NCBI GenBank assembly: GCA_902521645.1
Contig: CABYSN010000012.1
Span: 1-32,671, forward strand
Direction: 5' to 3'
Length of the DNA stretch: 32,671 nucleotides
Source: Planctomycetota bacterium
Lineage (GTDB): Bacteria; Planctomycetota; Phycisphaerae; Phycisphaerales; SM1A02
Shown: piece after piece, positions 1 through 7,475 of the stretch
How positions within the stretch are numbered: the stretch's first letter is position 1
How the letters are laid out: the number at the start of each line of letters is the position of its first letter
Made by a program: the position numbers and the translations under genes
Notes under the pieces: generated by a model
The model's database searches: none
What the model saw: the letters and a program-made list of their open reading frames with translations, nothing else
Told to the model about the DNA's origin: nothing

Positions 1-194
1 TCAGACCGGCCGAAGTGGAACAGCTGCTCGGAGAACCGAGCAAGACCCGCGAGAAGCTCGGATGGGAACCGAAGACAAACGTGGAAGAGCTCGCCGCGAT
101 GATGGTTGAACACGACCTGGAACTGGCGCGCAGGGAGAAGACGCTTCGCGATGCCGGTCATGAGATGCCCGACAACGTCGGTCACGATCAGTAG
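1..194 (+). CDS. gmd: GDP-mannose 4,6-dehydratase, C-terminal end (partial)
   Basis: This is the 3' end of a gene that begins before the window; the reading frame starts at base 3 and ends at TAG 192-194, giving about 63 residues. The segment with [21 protein letters not shown] followed by an acidic/basic helix ending in ELARREK is the typical C-terminus of GDP-mannose 4,6-dehydratases, where substrate-binding Arg and Glu residues lie. The enzyme is a cytoplasmic NADP-dependent short-chain dehydrogenase family protein that converts GDP-mannose to GDP-4-keto-6-deoxymannose, the precursor of GDP-fucose, GDP-rhamnose or GDP-perosamine. The tail after ARREK (about 17 residues) looks like a lineage-specific extension. 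The gene overlaps the convergent polymerase gene by 7 bp. It is missing from the ORF track because the start is outside the window. Confidence 0.85.
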   Translation, partial: RPAEVEQLLGEPSKTREKLGWEPKTNVEELAAMMVEHDLELARREKTLRDAGHEMPDNVGHDQ

Positions 195-1579
195 GAGACG
201 GCCGCCTCCGGGTTGTCGTCATCGAAGAATTCCTCGTCCTCGTATGACTCGTCGTATTCGCCGTCGTGCTCCTCGTCGTACGCCTCATCATCATCCCCGA
301 CCAGAGCCGCGTCCCGTTCGAAGAGGGCGATGCGGGTGATGACGATGTAGATCATCATGTCCACGCCTGAGTTGTGGACGGTGCCCTGCTTGAGCGTCAG
401 AAGAAATCCGAAGAGTGCGAGACCGATCAGAATGGCGACGGAGGATCGGCGGTCGGTCGAACCGGCCGAACCCCTGAAGATCTCGATCGCGTATTTCACG
501 GTCAGCAAGAGCATTCCCGCGTACATCGCGAAACCGACCAACCCGAGTTCGGTGATCACTTCGACCGGCTGGTTGTGGGGATAGGCGTCCTCGAGACCGA
601 GCGTCAGAAACGCACCGGCGCCCCTGCCGAACAACCACTGACCGGGCGACGCCAGCCAGGGCGTGATGGTCTCGTTGACGAGTTCAAGTCGTCCGAGGGC
701 ACCGCCGGTGATGCTGTCGCCGGTCCAGCGTTCGATGTTGTCGCCGGTGATGAAGAGACCCACGGTCACGTAGAGCAGAGTGATGAGCAGACCGAGACCG
801 ATGAACACGGAGAAGAAGTTCCTCATGTTCTTGATCTCCCGGGCGAAGGGATAGAGCATTCCGACGACCAGGACTCCGAGAACGACCTGCCCTCTCGATC
901 CCGAGAGAATCGCCATGCCCAGTCCGAAGAGACCGCCGGTGATCAACGCCGGCGTCACCCATTTCGCCAATCCATCCGTTCTGGTCAGCATCGCGGACAG
1001 AAGGACCATGATCCCCACTCGCGCGAGGACCAGAGGATTGGAACTCTCGTTGGTCGTGATCTGACTGACGAGACGCGTTCCGAAGAGACGGACGGTCGGT
1101 CCGAAGAAGAAGAAGATCAGAGCGATGCTCCCGATCAAGGTGATTGGAAGTCGAACCCGCCTGAAATCGTCCAGGGAGGAGATCAGAAGCGGAGTGAAGA
1201 TGATGTAGAGAACGGCGTAGGGATAGTTGGCCAGCGAAAGGGTGAACCCATTGATGTATTCAGGAGTCCAGACCAGACTGCCGTAACTGAACAGCTGAAG
1301 CGAAAGCGCCAGAAGAAAGACCGGATTCAGAAAGAAACGGAACGACTCGGGCGCGTTGATGAAACGCACGAACACCGTCACACCGACGAGACCGGCGATG
1401 ACGAAGTTGAGAAGTGAGAAGTTCGCCGGATTCTGGAAGAACGGAATGTAGGACTGAATCGACTGTTCCACGACCGGAAAGACCAGGACCAGAGTGAAGC
1501 AGATCCACGGACGCGTGATGGCGTACGTGAAGACACCCACGAGGGCCAGAATCAGAAATGGTGTCAGCGGTGAACTCAT
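188..1579 (-). CDS. O-antigen ligase/polymerase (Wzy-type) membrane protein with acidic tail
   Basis: A polytopic inner-membrane protein with about ten or more hydrophobic segments and the late periplasmic-loop pattern of the O-antigen ligase/Wzy family ([11 protein letters not shown]...[17 protein letters not shown]), in which a His in an HN/HS motif precedes a Glu-Gly-Leu segment. It probably polymerises or ligates lipid-linked oligosaccharide repeat units on the periplasmic face. The ATG at 1577-1579 is preferred over the upstream TTG at 1598-1600, although neither has a strong ribosome site. The last ~37 residues are strikingly acidic, with 19 Asp/Glu and 4 Tyr, and this tail is encoded up to and into the overlap with gmd. 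fliS lies 135 bp upstream on the same strand, so co-transcription from the flagellar genes is possible. It could be a ligase rather than a polymerase; sequence alone does not decide. Confidence 0.8.
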   Translation of the reverse strand: MSSPLTPFLILALVGVFTYAITRPWICFTLVLVFPVVEQSIQSYIPFFQNPANFSLLNFVIAGLVGVTVFVRFINAPESFRFFLNPVFLLALSLQLFSYGSLVWTPEYINGFTLSLANYPYAVLYIIFTPLLISSLDDFRRVRLPITLIGSIALIFFFFGPTVRLFGTRLVSQITTNESSNPLVLARVGIMVLLSAMLTRTDGLAKWVTPALITGGLFGLGMAILSGSRGQVVLGVLVVGMLYPFAREIKNMRNFFSVFIGLGLLITLLYVTVGLFITGDNIERWTGDSITGGALGRLELVNETITPWLASPGQWLFGRGAGAFLTLGLEDAYPHNQPVEVITELGLVGFAMYAGMLLLTVKYAIEIFRGSAGSTDRRSSVAILIGLALFGFLLTLKQGTVHNSGVDMMIYIVITRIALFERDAALVGDDDEAYDEEHDGEYDESYEDEEFFDDDNPEAAVSY

Positions 1580-1714
1580 GGACTCTCGTGATGAAGACAA
1601 CGTTCTCGTACTGAGCTTATCGGCAGACCCGACCGATCCGCACTCAAATCGGAAACGCTTCTTTCATCCTCAGGAGGCCTGCGACATGCAAAGATGCGCA
1701 TCCCATGCCCGAGA

Positions 1715-2308
1715 TCAACCGGTGGTCGAGATTCTTCCTGCAGGGATGATGCGCGGGAGTTCGGGAGCGGAGGTCTTGACCGGCTCTTCTGCGGGCGCGG
1801 TGGAAGGGAGTTCCTCCATCGCGGCCGCCGAGGTGTTTTCCGAGGTGAGATTTTCAACCAGCAACGACCAGGTCTCGCGTTCATAACGAAGCAGTTCCAC
1901 GACTTCGTCGATGATGGCGACGGATTTCTCACTGGAAGCGTCAACGAGCCTCGTGAAGATGAACGTGTAGAGACCGGTCAATCGTTCGTACAACTCGGGA
2001 TCCACCTCCGGATTCAGTCCGGAGATCAGTTCGGTGATGATCGCTCGAGCCTTGGAAAAACCGGTGAAGATCATCTCGTGATTTCCATCGCTGATTCCCG
2101 ACCGGGCCTGGTCACAGAAACGGATCGCTCCATCGATGAGAAGAAGTCTCAGTTCGGCTGGTGAAGCGGACATCACTCTGGTCTTCAAGTAGGCGTTGGG
2201 GGTGGATTGACCACCTGATCCCGGGCCGTTCTGCACGGTCGCGGGAATCGATGCACGCTTGCCTGAGTTGGGACCGTACGCCCCGCTGCTCGTCGGATGA
2301 TGAGTCAT
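1715..2308 (-). CDS. fliS: Flagellar secretion chaperone FliS
   Basis: The core from about residue 38 to 145 (NAYLKTRVMSASPAELRLLLIDGAIRFCDQA) matches FliS, the cytoplasmic four-helix chaperone that binds the disordered C-terminus of flagellin and keeps it export-competent. At 197 aa it is longer than the usual ~130 aa. The extra length is a low-complexity N-terminal arm rich in Gly, Pro and Ser and a Pro/Ala/Glu-rich C-terminal arm, both probably disordered. The ATG at 2306-2308 has AGGG a few bases upstream. The gene sits 59 bp downstream of fliD on the same strand, the classical fliD-fliS order, so one transcript is likely. No flagellin gene is seen in the window. Confidence 0.92.
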   Translation of the reverse strand: MTHHPTSSGAYGPNSGKRASIPATVQNGPGSGGQSTPNAYLKTRVMSASPAELRLLLIDGAIRFCDQARSGISDGNHEMIFTGFSKARAIITELISGLNPEVDPELYERLTGLYTFIFTRLVDASSEKSVAIIDEVVELLRYERETWSLLVENLTSENTSAAAMEELPSTAPAEEPVKTSAPELPRIIPAGRISTTG

Positions 2309-2367
2309 GTCCCTAGAGAACTCCGTTGATCGAGTGCTGCCGCTGAGAATCCACCGATGGAATCGAA

Positions 2368-5300
2368 TCAGAATCCAAGATTTCCACCCATGCTCAACAG
2401 TGCGCCCTGTTGACCCTGTAATTGTGCCAGCGCAGTCTCCATTGCGAGAAATTCACGTTGCAGCTTCTCACGCTTGGCCTCGAGACGTTGATCGATCTGG
2501 GTGATCCGATCGTTCTGCGAATCGATCTGAATCTGAAAGCGCTCGTCGGCGAGTGTCACGGCGCCCGTCGTCGAATCGGTCAGATCATCAAGCAGGCGAT
2601 CGAACAGATCACCGAATCCGAGAGAGACATACACCGTGTTGTCGACTTCGACGCTGATGCCGGAGTCGGGTTCACCGAGAACCTCGGAGGTGGTGGTCTG
2701 TGAATCGAAGGTGTTGAAGAGGGCTTCCATCCCCGCCGGATCGCTCTGATAGGCGGTGAGGAACTTCTCCTCGTCGAATTCGATCTCCCCGGAAGAACCG
2801 AGCCTGATACCGACCTGCGACAGATACTGATACGGACCGTCCACATCCTGAGCCTTCTGCTGAAGGGTCGAGAAGAGTCGACTGCGCACCAGGCCGACGG
2901 TCGAGTCGCCCAGCAGAGGACCGCGGACTTCGTTCTCGGAGTCATAACTGTCGTATTCATCGATCTTCGAAATCGCTTCATTGAACGCGTCGGTGAACGC
3001 CTTGACCGCGGCGACGACGGAATCATCATCCCGTTCGATGTTGATGGTGATGGGTTCGGGACCAGCCTGATTCAGATCGATCGACAGACCTTCGATCACA
3101 CCGTTCATCTCATTCGTGGAAGAGGAGACCAGGAGTCCGGTCGCCGGATCGTCCGAACCGATGAATGCCTGGGCATCCTCGCCCTTCACCAATTGATCGA
3201 GTCCGAGATCGACGCCCCCGGTGTTGATGACCAGTTCTCCTGCAGCGCCCGAGATGTCGGATGTCATGCTGAGATACCATGGCTTGCTTCCATCACCCGT
3301 GTTCAGGACCGTCGCGGAGATCGGAGCCTTCGCTTCCTCGAGCTTCGCGATCAGATCATCCATCGTGTCGGTGGGATCGAGATCGACATTGATTGAATAG
3401 GAACCATCGATCAGACCGCCGACGGTCTCGGATTCGCCGGCGATCCTCAAGCCGCTCGCGACGGTCCCTGAAAGATCCTCGACCTTCATTTTGGAGACGG
3501 CGACGGATCCCGTTTCCGCCGTGGTGTCGATCAGCTCGAGACCGTCACCGTTCGCATTGATCTCGGCTCGGATCGCGAGTCCTCGGGTGTTGATGAGTTT
3601 CATCACCTCATAGAGCGATTCGACGTCACTTCCGATTTGAACCGTGGCGGTCGCCCCGGTCGAGTCCGTCAGACGGAATGAACCGGAACCGATTCCACGG
3701 CCGTAATTCATGTCGGAAAGGCGAGTCGACTGCGTGACGTACTGGAGTTCGAGATTGGCACCGGTGATCTTGTCGCCGAGAACGACCGCATTCAGTCCCA
3801 GAGCCTCGGCCAGATCTCCCGAAACAGACAGGACCTGAAGGTTCCCGGGGTTCTTGTCGACGACCTGAAGGCTCGACCCGGAGGGATCGAGACCGAATTC
3901 GACCTGTACCGAGGACTGCGCGATCTGTTCCTGAACCATCTCGATGAGTTCGGACATCGTCTGAGCGTTCGACAACCCGGTGATGGTGATGACTTCGCCA
4001 CCGGAATCGGCGATGGTCAGACTGTCGCCGGTGCCGAGTCCGGAACCGCCGTTCAGGCCGGAGATCAATGAGGTACCCATCCCTGAAAGAACTCTCTCGC
4101 CGGACAACAAGGTGGAGGATGTCCCATCGACCTCGAAACCGAGATCGGACAGTGTTCGAACGGGTATGTCCGCGGCATCGCCGGTGAAACCGGGCGAGCC
4201 TTCGCCCAAGGAAAGTGTGAAACCTTCGGCCGTGAACTCGATTCCCTGACCGTCGGAGGTGATGTTCACGAACACCCTTCCCCCGGTCGCCGAGTTCACC
4301 CTGTCGGCGAGATCCTGGATGGTGGTTGCACGAGCTGTCTGGACTTCATTGCGAAGCACATCACCCTGCAACGTGCCCGCGACGGCCGTTCCGAAGATTC
4401 CGAGGTCTTCCGCGGTCGAATCGCCACCGATCCCCTCCCCTTCGACGCGAAGCTCGTCCGGACCTCCAAGCGTGTCGTTCATCACGAATCCGTTCGCGTC
4501 GGCATTGAGCGTCATCGTCACGCCACCCGCTCCGAATTCGTCGGCGAGCGCGCCGTTCACGCGGTCGATCAGATCCTGGACCGTTTCGACTTCATCCTGG
4601 ATTGTGAGACCGTCTTCATCGAGAACCCTGCCGAGGTCGATGGTGACGGAGACTCCGGTTGAGGACACGATTGTGAAATCACCTTGCTCGGGATCATCAT
4701 TGATCGCGATGCCCTGGCCGTTGTTCAACTTTGAGAGCAGGGACTCGCCGGTGATCGGCGAATCAACGCGACCAAGATCGATTTGATATTCGTTGCCCTG
4801 GACGTTCAGAACGAAATCGGTCACCGAATCCCTGATCAACACGCCACGACCATCGTTCAACGATGACAACGTGCTGTTCATGCCGAGCACGTTCACATCG
4901 GTTCCGACGAGCGTGCCGTTCGAAGATGACCCTGCAATCCCGAGATCGGAAGCCGTTGAACTTCCGGCACCGTCGACGACGGTGATCGCTCCACTGCCAC
5001 CGGAGAGATCCTCGAGCACCAATCCATTGCCGGCGATCGATGCGGAAACGGAGATGCCCGAGGCGCCATTGATGGCGTCGATGACCTCATCCAGGGAGGT
5101 GGCATCGGAAAGATCTATTTCGGCGGTACCACCCGAGCGATCGGTGATCATGAATCGACCACGTTGGACGCCATCGCCACCGTTGAGTTCCGAAAGCGGC
5201 TGGTCACTCGTGAGACGCCCGTTGCCAAGTTCGATTCCCAGAGAGTCAAGACCCAGCGGAGTGCTGTCGCGTGTCGCGTAACCGTGAGAGAGAAACTGTG

Positions 5301-5622
5301 AGCTCGAGGCGAGTTGTTTCACGATGAATGCATAGGAACCGGGTTGTGGGTTGCCGGACGCCAGAACGCTCAACGCATCAGAATTGGAAGAGGTCGCCAG
5401 AACTGAATTGAAAATATCATTGGTTCGAAACGCACTGGCCGTGCCCTGGAGATTCAACAAGCGCGAATTGATGTCGAGCAAGGCAGATTTTGCCGTCGAC
5501 AAGCGGGCGATTCTCGCCTGTATTGGAAACTTGATTCGTGACTCGACGGCGAGCAATTGCTCGATCAACGAGGTGGTATCGATACCACTGATGAGTCCGA
5601 CGCCTGCTGAAATGCCACCCAT
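2368..5622 (-). CDS. fliD: Flagellar filament cap protein FliD (hook-associated protein 2), enlarged
   Basis: FliD forms the cap at the tip of the flagellar filament and helps flagellin assemble. Residues 1-110 (GLISGIDTTSLIEQLLAVESRIKF) are the FliD N-terminal domain. Residues ~815-1075 are the FliD C-terminal domain, ending in a coiled-coil-like stretch (RITQIDQRLEAKREKLQREF...LAQLQGQQ). Between them lie about 700 residues with at least four flagellin/hook 'IN'-type repeats of the pattern L..LN.G.G + ITD.SG.....ID + LID.IN + A.DLGI.G, at roughly 144-240, 251-425, 519-620 and 635-740. Most FliD proteins are about 450-670 aa, so this one is greatly expanded in the surface-exposed head domains. 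The ATG at 5620-5622 has AGGAG eight bases upstream. It is followed by fliS and preceded by a 60-aa ORF. Confidence 0.93.
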   Translation of the reverse strand: MGGISAGVGLISGIDTTSLIEQLLAVESRIKFPIQARIARLSTAKSALLDINSRLLNLQGTASAFRTNDIFNSVLATSSNSDALSVLASGNPQPGSYAFIVKQLASSSQFLSHGYATRDSTPLGLDSLGIELGNGRLTSDQPLSELNGGDGVQRGRFMITDRSGGTAEIDLSDATSLDEVIDAINGASGISVSASIAGNGLVLEDLSGGSGAITVVDGAGSSTASDLGIAGSSSNGTLVGTDVNVLGMNSTLSSLNDGRGVLIRDSVTDFVLNVQGNEYQIDLGRVDSPITGESLLSKLNNGQGIAINDDPEQGDFTIVSSTGVSVTIDLGRVLDEDGLTIQDEVETVQDLIDRVNGALADEFGAGGVTMTLNADANGFVMNDTLGGPDELRVEGEGIGGDSTAEDLGIFGTAVAGTLQGDVLRNEVQTARATTIQDLADRVNSATGGRVFVNITSDGQGIEFTAEGFTLSLGEGSPGFTGDAADIPVRTLSDLGFEVDGTSSTLLSGERVLSGMGTSLISGLNGGSGLGTGDSLTIADSGGEVITITGLSNAQTMSELIEMVQEQIAQSSVQVEFGLDPSGSSLQVVDKNPGNLQVLSVSGDLAEALGLNAVVLGDKITGANLELQYVTQSTRLSDMNYGRGIGSGSFRLTDSTGATATVQIGSDVESLYEVMKLINTRGLAIRAEINANGDGLELIDTTAETGSVAVSKMKVEDLSGTVASGLRIAGESETVGGLIDGSYSINVDLDPTDTMDDLIAKLEEAKAPISATVLNTGDGSKPWYLSMTSDISGAAGELVINTGGVDLGLDQLVKGEDAQAFIGSDDPATGLLVSSSTNEMNGVIEGLSIDLNQAGPEPITINIERDDDSVVAAVKAFTDAFNEAISKIDEYDSYDSENEVRGPLLGDSTVGLVRSRLFSTLQQKAQDVDGPYQYLSQVGIRLGSSGEIEFDEEKFLTAYQSDPAGMEALFNTFDSQTTTSEVLGEPDSGISVEVDNTVYVSLGFGDLFDRLLDDLTDSTTGAVTLADERFQIQIDSQNDRITQIDQRLEAKREKLQREFLAMETALAQLQGQQGALLSMGGNLGF

Positions 5623-5693
5623 GCTTGACTCCTATGACGCGAAGATCAGCGTCAAAGCCCACGAAACAACCTGTCGGTCAAACATCGGCGATA

Positions 5694-5876
5694 TCAGGCG
5701 GCCATCGACCAACCATCACTCTCGGAGAGCGGTATCGCCGTGTCCCAGGCTGGAACGCGAGAACTGATCCGTTCCAACTCAAGCAATTCGGATGCCCAGA
5801 TAGAGAGGGTCTTCTGAAAAAGACGCCGGGCGCCCGCGACTGCGTGTTCGGATTCGAATTGACTCAAGTCATGCAT
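5694..5876 (-). CDS. Small protein of unknown function upstream of fliD
   Basis: The ORF track starts this at a GTG (5897), but the internal ATG at 5874-5876 has a perfect AGGAG nine bases upstream, so a 60-residue product is more likely. The protein is probably mostly helical (residues ~5-40: FESEHAVAGARRLFQKTLSIWASELLELERISS) with a short polar tail. It ends 71 bp before fliD on the same strand, so it is probably the first gene of a small-ORF/fliD/fliS operon. Its size, helicity and position would suit a small flagellar export chaperone of the FliT kind, but I see no family motif that proves this. I do not recognise the family. Confidence 0.5.
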   Translation of the reverse strand: MHDLSQFESEHAVAGARRLFQKTLSIWASELLELERISSRVPAWDTAIPLSESDGWSMAA

Positions 5877-6146
5877 CGATGCGGTCTCCTCGACCACGTG
5901 TGCATGAATCCACTGGGAGTCATGAAATCACTCAGAGAGACAAGTGATTCAAGGTCGGCGGTCGTGAAGAGAGATCGACCGTCCAAAGCACCGTCTGAAC
6001 CCAACTCACAAGAAACCACCCAGATTTCTCCAAGGCAGAGACTCTGAGTCTTCAACCACGAAAAGAAAGGGTCGAAATCTGGCATGATCAAGAGAGATCA
6101 CGAAAGATAGCGATATTTAGATGTATGAAGCTGAAAGATCGCGCAT

Positions 6147-7259
6147 TTATGAACCAGGCAGCCCAAGGCGCTCCGTCAGGTGATCGAATTCTTCAAGGGT
6201 CTCGAAGGACACCTGGAGCTTGCCGGTGCCCTTCTTCCGGCCAAGGACAATCTGAACCCGTAAGCCAAGCATCTCGGTCAGGCGCTTCTCAAGATCAACC
6301 ACGTTGGCTTGTCGCCTAGTTATCGGACTGTTTGCCTCTGCTTTCGGATCCGTCAAATCCTTGGCTTGGACCAAGGAGCGAACGCGTCGCTCAAGCTCAC
6401 GAACGGACCATCCCCCATTCACTGCGGCAGCTGCGGTTGCTCGCCTCACAACAGGATCGGTCAAGGAAAGAAGCGCTTTGGCGTGCCCCAAAGAAAGCGT
6501 CCCCCGCCGGACGGCCGCCAATGAAAAATCGTCCAGATCAAGAACCCGAAGGAGATTGGCAACCGAAGAACGATCCAGACCAACACGCTCAGACAACGCC
6601 TTCTGGGTCAGGCCAAAGGTATCGCGCAAACGCGCCAGCCCACGGGCGCGTTCAATCGGGTTGAGGTCCTCACGATGAACGTTCTCAATCAGAGCCAATT
6701 CCGCCGCCGCCTGATCATCCACTTCCAAGGCAATCACAGGAACCATCGCGCGCCCCAGGGACTGCATCGCACGGAAGCGTCGCTCCCCTGCCACAAGCTC
6801 CCAGGAACCAGTGTTCCCCGTGGAACGAACAACCAAAGGCTGCATCAAGCCGGAGCGATCAATCGAGGCGGCAAGCTCACGAAGCGCTGACTCATCAAAG
6901 TCCTCTCGAGGCTGAAAGGCATTGGGAACCACGGAGTCAGTGGGAACCATGGAGACCTGCGGGTCACTTGAAGCACCAGCCGTGACCCCTCCCATGTCAG
7001 GCGAGACGCTGCCTGAAACAGCACGATCAGTGACCTCCAAGCCAGGACTCGAAAGCGCGGGAGCCGCTGGAGAAGGAACCACCCCCGAACCAGAAGCCCT
7101 GTTCCCCGTGGAACGCGCAGCCCCGGTCTCAACATCAACGGGAGCACTCAGCAAACTGCCAAGCCCACGACCCAGTCGTCGCTTCTTCTTTGAAGCCGCA
7201 TCCCCTTTGGCCCCAGACTTGGGACGGCCAACCGAACTCTTCTTTGTGCGCTCTGCCAT
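6147..7259 (-). CDS. parB: Chromosome partitioning protein ParB (CTPase, parS-binding)
   Basis: ParB binds parS near the replication origin, loads and slides as a CTP-dependent clamp, and acts with ParA to segregate chromosomes. Visible parts of the 370-aa protein: a basic N-terminal ParA-stimulating peptide (KKKRRLGRGLGSLLS, ~24-38); a disordered Ala/Ser/Gly linker (~40-105) longer than usual; CTP-binding boxes (QPREDFDES ~116-124, GERRFRA ~158-164, ENVHREDLNPIE ~192-203); a helix-turn-helix (LTQKALSERVGLDRSSVANLL ~217-237); and a C-terminal dimerisation domain. I chose the ATG at 7257-7259 because AAAGGA lies just upstream; the track start 57 bp earlier has no site. No parA is adjacent, which is unusual since parA normally precedes parB. 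Two parS-like sequences lie inside the gene and a perfect one lies upstream. Confidence 0.95.
   Translation of the reverse strand: MAERTKKSSVGRPKSGAKGDAASKKKRRLGRGLGSLLSAPVDVETGAARSTGNRASGSGVVPSPAAPALSSPGLEVTDRAVSGSVSPDMGGVTAGASSDPQVSMVPTDSVVPNAFQPREDFDESALRELAASIDRSGLMQPLVVRSTGNTGSWELVAGERRFRAMQSLGRAMVPVIALEVDDQAAAELALIENVHREDLNPIERARGLARLRDTFGLTQKALSERVGLDRSSVANLLRVLDLDDFSLAAVRRGTLSLGHAKALLSLTDPVVRRATAAAAVNGGWSVRELERRVRSLVQAKDLTDPKAEANSPITRRQANVVDLEKRLTEMLGLRVQIVLGRKKGTGKLQVSFETLEEFDHLTERLGLPGS
6813..6826. promoter_or_regulatory. parS-like site inside parB (box 1)
   Basis: GTTCCCCGTGGAAC differs by one base from the perfect parS core GTTCCACGTGGAAC found upstream of parB. On the coding strand it encodes the RSTGN of VRSTGNTG. 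The identical 14-mer occurs again at 7101-7114. Similarity to the conserved bacterial parS consensus is clear; ParB binding is inferred. Confidence 0.6.
7101..7114. promoter_or_regulatory. parS-like site inside parB (box 2)
   Basis: This second copy of GTTCCCCGTGGAAC lies in the part of parB encoding the disordered linker, where it also reads RSTGN (ARSTGNRA). A repeated 14-mer in a low-constraint linker, matching 13 of 14 bases of the perfect parS upstream, suggests selection on the DNA rather than on the protein. Confidence 0.6.
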
Positions 7260-7304
7260 GATGAATCCTTTCAAGTGTCGCGCCCGACCCTGGGCACCGA
7301 AGGA

Positions 7305-7335
7305 CATATATCGCACGTTCCACGTGGAACGTCAA
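7305..7335 (-). promoter_or_regulatory. Putative parB promoter overlapping parS
   Basis: On the minus strand, TTGACG (7330-7335; five of six matches to a -35 box) is followed after 17-19 bases by GATATATG (7305-7312), which offers a weak -10 element. The 18-bp parS palindrome fills the spacer and touches the -35 box. Bound ParB would be expected to block RNA polymerase here, so autorepression is plausible. Promoter use is an inference. Confidence 0.4.
7315..7332. promoter_or_regulatory. parS centromere site, perfect 18-bp palindrome
   Basis: ACGTTCCACGTGGAACGT is a perfect inverted repeat and contains the core GTTCCACGTGGAAC, which agrees with the highly conserved parS consensus of bacterial ParB proteins. 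It lies 55 bp upstream of the chosen parB start. Sites of this kind usually cluster within the origin-proximal part of a chromosome, so the window is probably fairly near the origin. Confidence 0.85.
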
Positions 7336-7433
7336 CCGGGCCGAGACACCGAAAAAAGCCAAAGGGAGAAGCTTGCTGCTTACGAGGAAATAGTAAGAAC
7401 GCAGTAAAGCGCAGATCGACACATATTCGATGC

Positions 7434-7469
7434 ATTTAGAAACATTTAGATAGTATTTCGGGAATTTAG
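7434..7469. repeat. Helically phased ATTTAG repeats upstream of parB
   Basis: In an AT-rich stretch between the PhoD-like gene and parB, ATTTAG occurs at 7434, 7444 and 7464, and a variant ATTTCG at 7455, so the copies are 9-11 bases apart, about one helical turn. Another copy lies at 6115-6120 just downstream of parB. The spacing would suit a protein binding one face of the DNA, or bent DNA. No known regulator is recognised. Confidence 0.4.
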
Positions 7470-7475
7470 GAAGAA

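Noticed and set aside
374-1417. Plus-strand ORF of 347 aa opposite the polymerase gene
   Set aside because: Highly charged, low-complexity product antisense to a clear membrane-protein gene; a shadow of its codon use.
1617-1624. GCCGATAA on the minus strand, an exact sigma-28 (FliA) -10 octamer before the polymerase gene
   Set aside because: No TAAA-type -35 element at 15 bp spacing, so it is not enough to call a flagellar promoter.
5864-6091. 75-aa minus-strand ORF upstream of the small flagellar-cluster ORF
   Set aside because: No ribosome site, no recognisable domain and a Cys/Trp/Met-rich composition unlike its neighbours. Its 3' end overlaps the ribosome site of the 60-aa ORF. The gap 5877-6146 otherwise shows nothing definite.
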